A stretch of 64,000 nucleotides of DNA from Pseudomonadota bacterium (GCA_018819135.1 JAHJQK010000192.1:1-64000); one strand, 5' to 3'. Numbered from the stretch's first letter, positions 18,869-28,703 are shown. The notes: generated by a model not told the origin, from the letters alone. Translations and numbers: made by a program.

Positions 18869-19624
18869 TCAATTCTTGGAGCGTTTTTTCTTTGAAATAA
18901 TGAGATATTTGTATTCCAGATTTTTAGATTTTTCTGCCCAATCGGAAAACTGTTGGCAGATTGCCTTTCTCGATTCCGTCGAAAGGTGCTTTATCTTTTT
19001 AATGGGGGGGGCAAGATCCTTTTTCCGGTCAAAAAAGAATTTCCTGAAATTTTCGAATTCAAAAGATGGAAACCAATGGAGAGGGACGCCCCACCTTATC
19101 CAATCCAGCCCCCCGCGCCTGGAACCCATGATGGATTCCACCACGTCGTCGAGGGGGGTGGAATATTGAAACGTCCGCATCGCTTTTGCCGGAAGGGTTT
19201 TACTCCCCGTTAGATCGTCAATATCAGGAAGAATATACTCCGTTGTTTGTTTTTTAAAGGCCAAAACTAAATTTATTGCCTGGTCAAAACTTTTCAGTTT
19301 AAGGACTTCTTTTAAGACGCAAACCTCCATTACCAAAATATAGTCGCGTTCTCTATATAACGCGTTTTCCAAAGATGAAGGGAAAAGGCCAAAGGCATCA
19401 TCGAGTGATTTTGAATTTTTATATGGGAAAGAAAAATTCGAGTCTAAGTATATTTTGAATTTTTCAAAGAGATAGGTTTTAACCCATGATGGTTCGGGGA
19501 GATTTTTTTCGTAGGCATATACAAAGCGGGCGATAGCATTTAGAAAGGCCTGGCTTCGGTCCATTCTTTGATGTTGTAATTTGGAATTATTTTTCTTGTG
19601 TTTTTTTGATTTTAGTTTTTCCAT
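18869..19624 (-). CDS. hypothetical protein
   Basis: 251-aa co-directional ORF at distal end of element. Confidence 0.5.
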   Translation of the reverse strand: MEKLKSKKHKKNNSKLQHQRMDRSQAFLNAIARFVYAYEKNLPEPSWVKTYLFEKFKIYLDSNFSFPYKNSKSLDDAFGLFPSSLENALYRERDYILVMEVCVLKEVLKLKSFDQAINLVLAFKKQTTEYILPDIDDLTGSKTLPAKAMRTFQYSTPLDDVVESIMGSRRGGLDWIRWGVPLHWFPSFEFENFRKFFFDRKKDLAPPIKKIKHLSTESRKAICQQFSDWAEKSKNLEYKYLIISKKKRSKN

Positions 19625-19878
19625 TTCGTGTTCTCCTCACGATCTCCAAAAAGGTAGAGGGTCGAGGCTGGCTGGAGAATGCCAGGTTTCGGGTCGCGTT
19701 CCCTATCGACCCCCCGCAAGATTAAATTTTTAGTGCCAAAATAGTGTCATCGTTTTAGGTTTTTAGTCAATAATTATTGAATCATTCATCTTTTTCAAAA
19801 TATCAGTTTCAGCCAGTAAAATCAAGGGTAAAAATGATGTTTTAAGTTTTTATATTTGTTAAATATATTAACGTTTTA

Positions 19879-19926
19879 GGTCTCCGGAACCAAAGGCCGT
19901 GGGTTCGAATCCCGCATCGCCTACCA
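19879..19926 (+). repeat. attachment site, distal copy of tRNA 3' fragment
   Basis: Exact 48-bp copy of 5839-5886. Confidence 0.92.
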
Positions 19927-19967
19927 TTTCCCATCCTCATAGTTCTCATATTTTATAAAACACCATT

Positions 19968-20101
19968 GATGATCACTTAAAAAGTCTGGAAATGCGGTTT
20001 TCCGTCATTCCGGCGAAAGCCGGAATCCATTCTTTTCAAATCGTTATAAATTCTCTGGACTCCGGTTTTCACCGGAGTGACGACTTTTTACGAAGCCATA
20101 A
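19968..20101. repeat. MITE-like inverted repeat element, copy 2
   Basis: GATGATCACTTAAAAAGTC ... GACTTTTTACGAAGCCAT with internal CCGGCGAAAGCCGG and ACTCCGGTTTTCACCGGAGT hairpins. Confidence 0.7.
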
Positions 20102-20186
20102 CCATTAAGGCCGCGGAAAAATTGTTTAGATTAACTTGACAAATAAAACAATTTTGTTATAAATTGTTTGTCTGGATAAACAATTT

Positions 20187-21494
20187 ATGAATACAGATAT
20201 ATTACAGAAAATCATTGCCGAGTGGGTACAAGGCACGGAGATTCCGGAATTGACCCCCCGCGAACAGGCCGGCCTGGACTTGGGCAGATTGAGGCAGATT
20301 CTGGCTGTGGTCGGCCCGCGGCGGGCTGGGAAAACCTATTTTCTCTACCAGATGATATCAGAGCTCCTGGGTACCGGAAAAACCGGACGAGGCGAGATCC
20401 TGTTCGTTGATTTCGAAGACTACCGTCTCAAGGATTTCCGGCCGGAGGATATGGAGCGGCTCCTTGCTGCTTTCTATCAGATAACGGGCAGACCTCCCCG
20501 CTATCTTTTTTTCGATGAGATCCAGCGCCTTCCATCTTGGAGCCGCGTACTACGCACGCTCCACAACAGCCGCAAGTACATCATTGTAGTTACCGGGAGC
20601 AATGCAACGCTGCTGAGCTCAAAAATAGCGACCGAGCTTCGGGGCCGATACGAGGACCGCCTCATTCTGCCCTTTTCCTTTCGCGAATATCTCCGCTACC
20701 GCGGAATTGCCTGGAACCGGCCGCTCCTGGCCACCCCTGAAAGCGGCATAATTGCGAGAGCGTTCGATGAATTTCTGAGGTATGGAGGATTTCCGGAGCT
20801 GGCAGGACTTGCAGGAGAGACGGTGAAAAGGCGTCTTTTGCAAACGTATTTTGATACGATCTTCTATAAAGATGTTCTGGATCGGCACGGAATACGTGCC
20901 CGGTATCTTCTTGAGCTTATGATGAGAAACATGCTGGAAGGGTATGCTTCCATGTTTTCGATATCCACTTTTGAAAAGCAGATCAAGGCGCACGGACAGG
21001 CAGGAAGCAAAAGAAGCATCGCGGAATATCTGCGGCATCTGGAGGAAGCATTTTTTATAACTATGTGCGAGAAATTCGACTATTCCCCGCGGAAACGGAT
21101 GATGAATCCCAAAAAGATTTATCTAATGGACACGGGATTTTCGCTTCTGGGCGGCGCGTTTGCGGAGAACCGCGGCCACCTCCTCGAAAATACGGTTGCC
21201 TTGGGGTTTTTCCGGAGCCGCCGCCGGATGCTGTACTACAAAGGGAAAGGCGAATGTGATTTTATCATCCAACAAGGCCTACGGCCCGTAGAAGCATGGC
21301 AGGCCTGCTGGGAACTTAACGTTTCCAATGAAAAGAGGGAGATCAAGGGCCTCTTGGAAGCCATGCACGAGCTCAAGATTAAAGCGGGCGGTATCCTGAC
21401 CTACGGGCAGGAGGAAACCCGGAGCGTTGACGGAGTGACACTTCGCATACTGCCGGTCTGGAAATGGCTGCTTGCCTATTCTGGGGAGGAGTGA
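20187..21494 (+). CDS. AAA-type ATPase with DUF4143-like C-terminus
   Basis: VVGPRRAGKTYFLYQMI, RYLFFDEIQRLPSWSRVLRTLHN, VVTGSNATLLSSKIATELRGRY. Confidence 0.9.
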   Translation: MNTDILQKIIAEWVQGTEIPELTPREQAGLDLGRLRQILAVVGPRRAGKTYFLYQMISELLGTGKTGRGEILFVDFEDYRLKDFRPEDMERLLAAFYQITGRPPRYLFFDEIQRLPSWSRVLRTLHNSRKYIIVVTGSNATLLSSKIATELRGRYEDRLILPFSFREYLRYRGIAWNRPLLATPESGIIARAFDEFLRYGGFPELAGLAGETVKRRLLQTYFDTIFYKDVLDRHGIRARYLLELMMRNMLEGYASMFSISTFEKQIKAHGQAGSKRSIAEYLRHLEEAFFITMCEKFDYSPRKRMMNPKKIYLMDTGFSLLGGAFAENRGHLLENTVALGFFRSRRRMLYYKGKGECDFIIQQGLRPVEAWQACWELNVSNEKREIKGLLEAMHELKIKAGGILTYGQEETRSVDGVTLRILPVWKWLLAYSGEE

Positions 21495-21573
21495 CAGAAC
21501 CGAAAGCTTCAATTGGCTGTCCAGCGGACCATCGGGATTATAAGTTGTCTTTACCCCTACGTCCCCTTTTTTA

Positions 21574-21762
21574 CAGGCCATCCTGGTCAAAGCCTTCCGC
21601 GATGAATTGGTTCCCACGGAGGCTGAACTGGCCCGCCGCGAAGGCCGCTCATACGAACCCGCCTCCGCCCTCCTGGCCCACGTCAAGGCCGAGCGTGAAT
21701 CGACAGCCTCATTACCCCGTAGGCACATCAAAGGCAAATTCGCCATTAAGTCGGTAAGGTAG
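21574..21762 (+). pseudogene. type I restriction HsdS C-terminal remnant
   Basis: QAILVKAFRDELVPTEAELARREGRSYEPASALLAHVKAER matches the usual HsdS C-terminus; rest of gene absent. Confidence 0.7.
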
Positions 21763-21950
21763 CATGTTTCTAACCGTCTCTATTGCCATGCCCTATGATG
21801 ATTTTCATGATCATCCTGGAGGAAACGTAAACAAAAACAAGACTTGGACTTCCTCGTTTAAAAATCTTGACATTTCTTCCGATAAAGTGGGAAAATGAGT
21901 CATTTAAAGGGTATAAGAGCTATAATGAAGAAGGATTAAGGAGAGGTTTT

Positions 21951-22761
21951 TTGACAATCGCCGCAGCATATTTAGTTTCGGAGGGTGTGGTTTTGGGGGT
22001 TGATAGCTCTACAACCATATCCGTTCGCACCCCAGACGGAAAAAGCGGTGTTCTCCAAGTACTAAGCCACGCACAAAAAATTTTTGAGGTGGGTAAGAAT
22101 TCAAGATTAGGAGTGTGTACATGGGGAGCAGGAAGTGTTGGAAATGCGAGTCACAGGACAATTATTGCTCGTTTAGCGGATAAAATTAGTGAAGGAATAA
22201 CTGTCCAAGATGCTGCTGAAGAACTTGGAAATTTAGTGGAGCCATTAGTTAAAGGGGCTGGTGTCGATTTTATTGGCTATTATTTGGGGGGGGTGGAATC
22301 CTAAGACTCACGAACCTGCTTGCTTCAAAATCGAAGTCAAACAAGATGGCAAAAAAGTAGACCCGCTTCCCTTAGGTTTATGCTCCTTTTCTGGCAATCC
22401 GCATTTTTTCACCAGGGTCTTCAGAGGTTTTGATATACGGTTGCCCCAAAGCCTACGAGAAGAGATTAAACGCCTATTCCCTCAAGGTGGCATACCAACC
22501 AATTTTGATGACATTTTCAACCAAGCATTCGAAAAGGCTTCAGCTCCCCTCGTTGCTGCCGGGCATAAAGACCTTCCAATTCGTGAGGCGATTGATTTCT
22601 TATATACCTATTTGCATATAACCATTAAAGCAACTAAATTCATGTTCGGTGCCCCAGCCTGCGGTGGTCCGCTTGAGATAGGGTTTGTATCCACTGATCG
22701 CTGCTTTCGGTGGGTACGTCATAAAAGCTTTTCAAGTGCGATATTAGAAGAGGAGGCTTAA
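21951..22761 (+). pseudogene. proteasome/HslV-like Ntn hydrolase, frameshifted at a G8 tract
   Basis: M(TTG)-TIAAAYLVSEGVVLGVDSSTT N-terminus; frames 21867-22304 and 22261-22761 join as GYYLGG-WNPKTHEPACFKIEV if one G of 22286-22293 is removed. Confidence 0.6.
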
Positions 22762-22765
22762 TACG

Positions 22766-23062
22766 ATGTTAGATGAAAAAAACGTTATTTTTGCAGATAA
22801 TATTGCCATCGTGCACTCCCAAGATTCTAACTCCTTAGTACCTCTCACTATAGTCGCTCAAGATTTTTTCAGATTTACTGGCGATATTAATAAAACTGTA
22901 CAGATTAAAGGTTTTTCAAGCGAAGCGGTTGAAGAAAGCCCATGGATTCATATTAAGAGCCTATTTGGTGCTTGGGTTGAAACCGGTGACGAAGATATGC
23001 AACTTGAAGAGCTATATAAATCAAGGCTTGTTCCTTCCTCGATGCCTGATGAAGATGAATGA
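22766..23062 (+). CDS. hypothetical protein linked to Ntn hydrolase
   Basis: 98-aa ORF starting 4 nt after the preceding gene. Confidence 0.55.
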   Translation: MLDEKNVIFADNIAIVHSQDSNSLVPLTIVAQDFFRFTGDINKTVQIKGFSSEAVEESPWIHIKSLFGAWVETGDEDMQLEELYKSRLVPSSMPDEDE

Positions 23063-23229
23063 AATATCTGATCGATACAGATATTGCCTCCTACTACCTC
23101 CGCGGAAAGCACAATCTTGTCGAAATCTTTAAGAACAAGGGGCCTTCGGATCTCAGATTATCGATAATTACCGTGGCCCAGATGCAAGTTCTGGCTTACA
23201 AAAATCCCCACTCCAAAATCAATAAATGA
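23059..23229 (+). pseudogene. truncated PIN-domain (VapC-like) toxin
   Basis: MKYLIDTDIASYYLRGKHNLVEIFKNKGPSDLRLSIITVAQMQVLAYKNPHSKINK*; stops after ~56 aa; ATGA overlap with upstream ORF. Confidence 0.65.
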
Positions 23230-23273
23230 TTTTAAAAAAGGTACTACCATCTTCCTTCCTGTTTCCTACCGCC

Positions 23274-24047
23274 CTAAATGGTCAAATATCCACCGTCTAC
23301 AGGAATAATGGCCCCGGTAACGTACCGCGACGCCTCCGAGGCTAAATAAACCGCGGCCCCCTTCAGTTCATCCTCTTCCCCAAATCTCCCCATCGGGATA
23401 TGGCTGAGTAACTTCTTCCCGTGATGTTCGAAAACCCACTGGGTCATATTCGTCGGAAACCAACCCGGCGCAATGGCGTTTACTCGAATATTGTATTTTG
23501 CCCATTTGGCCGCCAGGTCCTTGGTAAAAGTAATCAACGCTCCTTTGCTGGCGCTGTAAGCGATGGCATCGGCGACGTCGGATTCCGTGCCGATGATCCC
23601 CATAATGGAAGCGATGTTGATGATGCTTCCGCTTTTCTGCCGGATCATCACCCGGCCGGCAATCTGGGTGAATAGGAATGCTCCGGTCATATTGGTTTCC
23701 ATGACTTTCTGCCATCCTTCCAGCGGGTAGTCTTCCGGAGGAGATCCCCAATTCGCCCCTGAATTGTTCACCAGGATATCAATCCGCGCAAATTCCTTAA
23801 GGATTTTGTCAACCACCTCCTGGATGTCCTTTAAGATTTTTACATCACACTTCAAGGCTAAGGACTTCACGCCCATTTTGGAAAGTTTCTCCGCCGCCCC
23901 CTGGCAGTTTTCTATTTTCCGTGAACATAACACCACATTTGCTCCTGCTTCCGCCAGGCCTTCGGCCATTTGCCAGCCAATTCCCTTCCCCCCACCCGTG
24001 ACGATTGCTGTTTTTCCCTTTAAATCAAACATTTCTTTGACATTCAT
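23274..24047 (-). CDS. SDR-family oxidoreductase
   Basis: GKTAIVTGGGKGIGWQMAEGLAEAG, LVNNSGANWG, YSASKGALITFTKDLA. Confidence 0.93.
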   Translation of the reverse strand: MNVKEMFDLKGKTAIVTGGGKGIGWQMAEGLAEAGANVVLCSRKIENCQGAAEKLSKMGVKSLALKCDVKILKDIQEVVDKILKEFARIDILVNNSGANWGSPPEDYPLEGWQKVMETNMTGAFLFTQIAGRVMIRQKSGSIINIASIMGIIGTESDVADAIAYSASKGALITFTKDLAAKWAKYNIRVNAIAPGWFPTNMTQWVFEHHGKKLLSHIPMGRFGEEDELKGAAVYLASEASRYVTGAIIPVDGGYLTI

Positions 24048-24170
24048 CTTCCCGCCTCCGATTAAAAATTATAAGAACGCAGATTTTCGTAGATATACGC
24101 AGTTTAGACCAGAATAGAGGAACCTGCTTTTTCTGCGTTCATCCGCGTCCAAATTGGTTTTTGTATTTTA

Positions 24171-25127
24171 TTAAATAAAGCGAAGGATCCTTAACCCAGT
24201 CCTCTGGTCCAAGTGGTGAATCCCTTCTTCTTTGGCTATTGCCAAGGCTTCTTCATGCTCGGCTGAGGTAATTCTCCGATGCAAGGGTGGATGGTTATGG
24301 GCTTCTCCGCAGGGACGGTATTGCGCCATGATATTGACATAGGTATGGAGAGAAATTTCCCCGGCCAAAAAACGCATGGCCTCTCGCGTCCCGGCTAAAT
24401 TACCCGGTAGAACCAAGTGCCTGATCAAAAGCCCCCGCTCGGCAACGTGCCGTTGGTTGACCACTAAATCCCCCACCTGCCGATGCATCTCTTTAATGGC
24501 TTGCTTAGCTCTCCCCGGGTAATCTTTGGCCTGGCAGAATCTGTGAGAAACTTCCCCATCCATAAACTTTAGATCAGGCATATAAATATCGAAAACACCA
24601 TCCAGTATTTTAAGTGTTTCCACCGAATCATAACCGCCGGTGTTATACACCAGGGGAATGCGCAATCCTCCCTCTATGGCTATGGGCAGGGCAGCTAGAA
24701 TTTGAGCCACCACATGCGATGGGGAGACGAAGTTGATATTGTGGCAACCGATTTCCTGCAAGCTGAGCATGATTTTAGCCAAATGCTCTGGCGTAACCTC
24801 CCGGCCTTCGCCCAGATGGCTGATCTCGTAATTTTGGCAGAAAAGGCACAGAAGGTTACAGTGCGCAAAAAAAATCGTCCCCGACCCTCTGGAACCTACC
24901 AAAGGATCTTCTTCGCCGAAATGGGGGCTGTAACTGGATACGACGGCTTGTACCCCCGTGCGGCAATATCCTTTTTGGTCGATACTCCGGTCCACCCCGC
25001 ATTCACGCGGACAAAGACAGCAGGATTTAAGAATTTCCCCGGCCTTGGCCACTCGCTCATGCAGAATCCCTCCTTCATAAAGCTTTAAATATGCTGGAGG
25101 AATACCTTTTTCTGCTTTCTGGGCCAT
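24171..25127 (-). CDS. radical SAM protein (PflA-like)
   Basis: CCLCPRECGVDR and FFAHCNLLCLFCQNYEIS. Confidence 0.88.
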   Translation of the reverse strand: MAQKAEKGIPPAYLKLYEGGILHERVAKAGEILKSCCLCPRECGVDRSIDQKGYCRTGVQAVVSSYSPHFGEEDPLVGSRGSGTIFFAHCNLLCLFCQNYEISHLGEGREVTPEHLAKIMLSLQEIGCHNINFVSPSHVVAQILAALPIAIEGGLRIPLVYNTGGYDSVETLKILDGVFDIYMPDLKFMDGEVSHRFCQAKDYPGRAKQAIKEMHRQVGDLVVNQRHVAERGLLIRHLVLPGNLAGTREAMRFLAGEISLHTYVNIMAQYRPCGEAHNHPPLHRRITSAEHEEALAIAKEEGIHHLDQRTGLRILRFI

Positions 25128-26564
25128 CTATTGCTTTATCCGGTAAACCTTGCCATGCTTTTTGAGCGGTTGAACGATACCCAAATTGATTAATTCCTTG
25201 ATTTCAGCGTACGCCGTATCTCGGTCCACCCCCAACCTCTGATAGTCCGTGCTGCTGAAGATCAGACCGTGAGCCTGGGCATAAACCAAGATGCGTTTTT
25301 GCCTCGGGTTCAGAAAATAACGGCTAAATTGCTGGAGCCAGGCAATGGTCTTTTTATCCATAACGGGTGTATGGTAAAAAATTAAGGAATAAGAACCCTC
25401 GTCCCCTTTTAATTCGGGGAGATTCAGACCATACTTTTCCATATCGTGAAAAATGCGCGAAAGGCCTTCTCCCGTAGCGGTCATGTAACCGCAATCAACC
25501 AGGACCCGGGTCATCAGGGGATTGCGGGAATAATGGGCCCTCTTGCCCCGTAGGATCTGCTCCAATTTTATGGGTCCAGGAAGGGTTCCCGGGCTGTGAA
25601 CCTCGATCCGGTCATCAAACATCCAAATTTCAATCGCCCTTCCTTCCAGGCGGTAATCGCGATGGGCAAGGGCGTTAATCAACGCCTCCCGTAAAGCAAA
25701 AACAGGGTATTCAAATTTTTCTTGGAAAAAAAGATCTCGCGGAACGATCTTTTCCTTGATGTAACTTCTAAGGAAATCATCCATTTCCCCGGTCAATTTA
25801 AGGACGGGTCCCTCAAAGCGGACTCGTTCGGCAACGTTATATTCGCTCCCCGTCCCTCTTTCGCTTCCCTCAAAACGAACGAATTCAGCCCCTGGCCGAG
25901 GGTGCCAGCGGAGTGGGTCTTTCCCGAAAAGGTAGGCAGCCGCCCGGGTTAATAAAGGCTTCCCGTTACGATATTCAATCAGACCATAGGGGCGGTGGAG
26001 GACCTTCTCCGCCTCTCCGCCGATTCCTAATTGAGCAATGAAATCAGCCACCAATTCTTGATCCAAATCGTCCAATGAGCTTTGCAGAAGGACTTCGCGC
26101 TCGTGCCAGGTTTCGGCCCGGGTCTCTTTTAGGATGGTTACCCTTTCTCGGGAAAGAGGGATGTTTTCCGGTCCCACTCGAATATAACCCTTCCCATTGA
26201 GGAGAAGATGAATGGCAGGGCTGGGGGCTATGGTGAAGCCGAGAAGGATTTTTTCTCCGATCTCCTCGGTTGCGGCTTTGAATCTCAGAGGTGGGATTGA
26301 GGACTTTTCCAAAGCGCGAATCAAAAGTTGACGACCCCGCTCGTCAAAATAGATTCCTTCTGTTTCGCCGTCTGCTGTCGCCCCCAAAAGAATCGTTCCC
26401 CCTTCAGCGTTGCCCATAGCAATTAAAGACTCGTTAACGTCTTGGACGATTTCTTTAAGAGTTCTTTTTTTTAGTTTACCGCTGAAACTCTTACGGTAGC
26501 AGCTGGTGATGTCCACAAACTGCGTCGATCCAAGTTGTATTAATTTAATCCAATCCTCTTTCAT
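25128..26564 (-). CDS. AlbA_2/RecG-like ATP-binding transcriptional regulator
   Basis: GNAEGGTILLGATADGETEGI, REALINALAHRDYRLEGRAIEIWMFDDRIEVHSPGTLPGPI. Confidence 0.85.
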   Translation of the reverse strand: MKEDWIKLIQLGSTQFVDITSCYRKSFSGKLKKRTLKEIVQDVNESLIAMGNAEGGTILLGATADGETEGIYFDERGRQLLIRALEKSSIPPLRFKAATEEIGEKILLGFTIAPSPAIHLLLNGKGYIRVGPENIPLSRERVTILKETRAETWHEREVLLQSSLDDLDQELVADFIAQLGIGGEAEKVLHRPYGLIEYRNGKPLLTRAAAYLFGKDPLRWHPRPGAEFVRFEGSERGTGSEYNVAERVRFEGPVLKLTGEMDDFLRSYIKEKIVPRDLFFQEKFEYPVFALREALINALAHRDYRLEGRAIEIWMFDDRIEVHSPGTLPGPIKLEQILRGKRAHYSRNPLMTRVLVDCGYMTATGEGLSRIFHDMEKYGLNLPELKGDEGSYSLIFYHTPVMDKKTIAWLQQFSRYFLNPRQKRILVYAQAHGLIFSSTDYQRLGVDRDTAYAEIKELINLGIVQPLKKHGKVYRIKQ

Positions 26565-26581
26565 AAGGTTTCCATCCCTAT

Positions 26582-26740
26582 GTTAAATTAATTTGGACAC
26601 AGATTTACACGGATAAACGCAGATAACTATTTTTTGTATTTTTGGCATTTGTTATCCTGATAATCTGTGTTTACCCGGTTAGATAGTAAACATCTAACAG
26701 GGTGAATCTGTGTCCAATAAGGAAATTCCTATACAATCAG
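26582..26740. repeat. ACACAGATT-type intergenic repeat with nested palindrome
   Basis: Near-identical ~155-bp copy at 57721-57880; partial copy at 45686-45795. Confidence 0.8.
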
Positions 26741-27472
26741 GTACCGTTGGAAGAATTTTTGAGCATTGCTAAAAGTCTGGTCCGCAATCTTTTCTGCTGC
26801 CAAACCCCTTAGCTGGCTTACAGAGTGAAGAGTTCTCAAAAGGTCCTTCGGTTCGCTCGGGCTCCCCTGGTAAACTTCTGGCGCGTCGGTCTCCAAAAGT
26901 ATCCGGTCTAAAGGGGCCGCTTGGATGGCCTGGCGATGCCTTGCACTATAAGCCGCTGCTGGCGTAGCCGAGATATAATAGCCCATTTCGAATATAGTAC
27001 TCAAAACCTTTGGAGGGCCGCTGTACCAATGGAAAACAGCTTTCTCAACTTGAAAAAATTTTATCAAATCCAGAACCGCCGTCCAGGATCGGCGAGCGTG
27101 CAGCAGAATGGGTTTCCTTGCCTTGACGGCAATCGCGAGGAGCCTTGTAAAAATTTCTCTTTGATGATCTTGAGGGGTTTCAAGGGCGAAGTCAAGTCCG
27201 ATTTCTCCCAAAGCCAAGCAGCGAGGAAGCTCTCGTTTAATCAAAGAAAAATTGGCCTCCAGGTCATCGGAGGTCAGCCGCCAGGGGTGAAGACCCAGGG
27301 CTGGATATACTAAGCCGGGATAGCGGCCGGCCAGGCTAAGAATTTTTTCGTTGGAAACCAGGTCCACGCCGACTGCTACAATGGCCCGCACTCCAACTTT
27401 TTGGGCCCGCTCCAGGGCTCCTTCGATATCGCTGATTTCGTCCAAATGGACATGGGTATCGATGAGGTTCAA
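26729..27472 (-). CDS. TatD-family hydrolase
   Basis: MNLIDTHVHLDEISDIEGAL, ALGEIGLDFALETP, PILLHARRS. Confidence 0.92.
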   Translation of the reverse strand: MNLIDTHVHLDEISDIEGALERAQKVGVRAIVAVGVDLVSNEKILSLAGRYPGLVYPALGLHPWRLTSDDLEANFSLIKRELPRCLALGEIGLDFALETPQDHQREIFTRLLAIAVKARKPILLHARRSWTAVLDLIKFFQVEKAVFHWYSGPPKVLSTIFEMGYYISATPAAAYSARHRQAIQAAPLDRILLETDAPEVYQGSPSEPKDLLRTLHSVSQLRGLAAEKIADQTFSNAQKFFQRYLIV

Positions 27473-27629
27473 GGAAAGCCGCCCTCCCTCTTGGCCTCAA
27501 GATGAGCCATTATCTCCAAGATAATTGGGGTAGGTCAAGAAAATTTTTAAGGGCTTGATCTAAGGGGTATAAATGAGATATTCTGTTTTAATAAAGCGAA
27601 CTTAGAAATATTGGCCAGAGGAGGAATGA

Positions 27630-28703
27630 ATGCGGCCCGAATCTTTTGAATTTTTAAAGGCCCTCGCCGAAGCCCCCAGCCCTTCCGGCTATGAGCAACC
27701 CGCCCAGAAGGTCTTCCGGGAATACATCCGGGGCCACGTCGATGAGGTACAAACCGATGTATTGGGAAATGCTTCTGGTTTGATCAAGGGGCGGGGAAAA
27801 GGTAAACCGACGGTCATGCTCGCCGGGCATTGCGACGAGGTGGGCTTCATGGTGAAATACATCGATGAAAATGGTTTCCTTTATTTTGCCCCGATCGGAG
27901 GAATCGACGACCAGCTGCTCCCGGGGAAACGCGTATGGATCCATGCCCAGAACGGCCCAGTCATGGGTGTTGTGGGCCGCAAACCCATTCACCTCATCGA
28001 CCCCAAGGACCGGGAAAAAGTTGTCCAGTTTCACAACCAATTCATCGACATCGGGGCCAAGAATAAAAAGGAGGCTTCAAGATTCATCAAAATCGGAGAT
28101 GCCGTAACCTTTACCGGTGGTTTGGAAAAACTTATAGGAGACCGGGTTGTCTCGCGGGGATTCGACGATAAAGTAGGAAGCTTCGTAGTTGCAGAGGTGC
28201 TGCGTAGGGTTGGCGAAAAGAAGGACCGTCCATGGTGCACCGTCTATGGGGTTTCCACGGTTCAGGAAGAGCTTGGCTTACGCGGAGCGACGACCAGCGC
28301 TTATCAGATTCAGCCTGACGTTGGTATTGCCATCGAAGTCGGGCATGCCAGTGATTATCCGGATGTAGATAAAAAGCGCGTCGGTGAGTACAAGCTTGGA
28401 GCTGGCCCCATCATCGCCCGCGGTGCTAACATTAACCCTCTGGTATATGAACTGCTCATAAAAACGGCTAAAAAAACCAAAATCCCCGTGCAAATCCTCG
28501 GTGCCCCCCGCGCCACAGGGACCGATGCCAACGTCATCCAACTCTCCCGCAAGGGAGTAGCTACCGGACTGGTCAGCGTTCCCTTGCGCTACATGCATAC
28601 TCCTACAGAGGTCCTTTCCCTCAAAGACCTCGAAGCCACCTGCCGGCTCCTGGTGGAATTCATCTATGAATTAAAGGAAAAAATGAGTTTCATCCCCCGG
28701 TAG
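27630..28703 (+). CDS. M42-family metallopeptidase
   Basis: MLAGHCDEVGFMVKYID, GFDDKVGSF, VSTVQEELGLRGA, RATGTDANVIQL. Confidence 0.94.
   Translation: MRPESFEFLKALAEAPSPSGYEQPAQKVFREYIRGHVDEVQTDVLGNASGLIKGRGKGKPTVMLAGHCDEVGFMVKYIDENGFLYFAPIGGIDDQLLPGKRVWIHAQNGPVMGVVGRKPIHLIDPKDREKVVQFHNQFIDIGAKNKKEASRFIKIGDAVTFTGGLEKLIGDRVVSRGFDDKVGSFVVAEVLRRVGEKKDRPWCTVYGVSTVQEELGLRGATTSAYQIQPDVGIAIEVGHASDYPDVDKKRVGEYKLGAGPIIARGANINPLVYELLIKTAKKTKIPVQILGAPRATGTDANVIQLSRKGVATGLVSVPLRYMHTPTEVLSLKDLEATCRLLVEFIYELKEKMSFIPR

Larger units (their letters stand above)
5839..19926. mobile_element. tRNA-Arg-integrated ~14 kb phage-satellite-like element
   Basis: 48-bp direct repeats (5839-5886, 19879-19926), integrase adjacent to the tRNA, nearly all genes on minus strand, terminase and replication genes present, no recognisable structural genes. 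Confidence 0.9.

Noticed and set aside
19879-19926. Possible second tRNA-Arg gene
   Set aside because: Only the anticodon-arm-to-CCA 3' half is present; no acceptor 5' strand or D-arm, so it is the distal att copy
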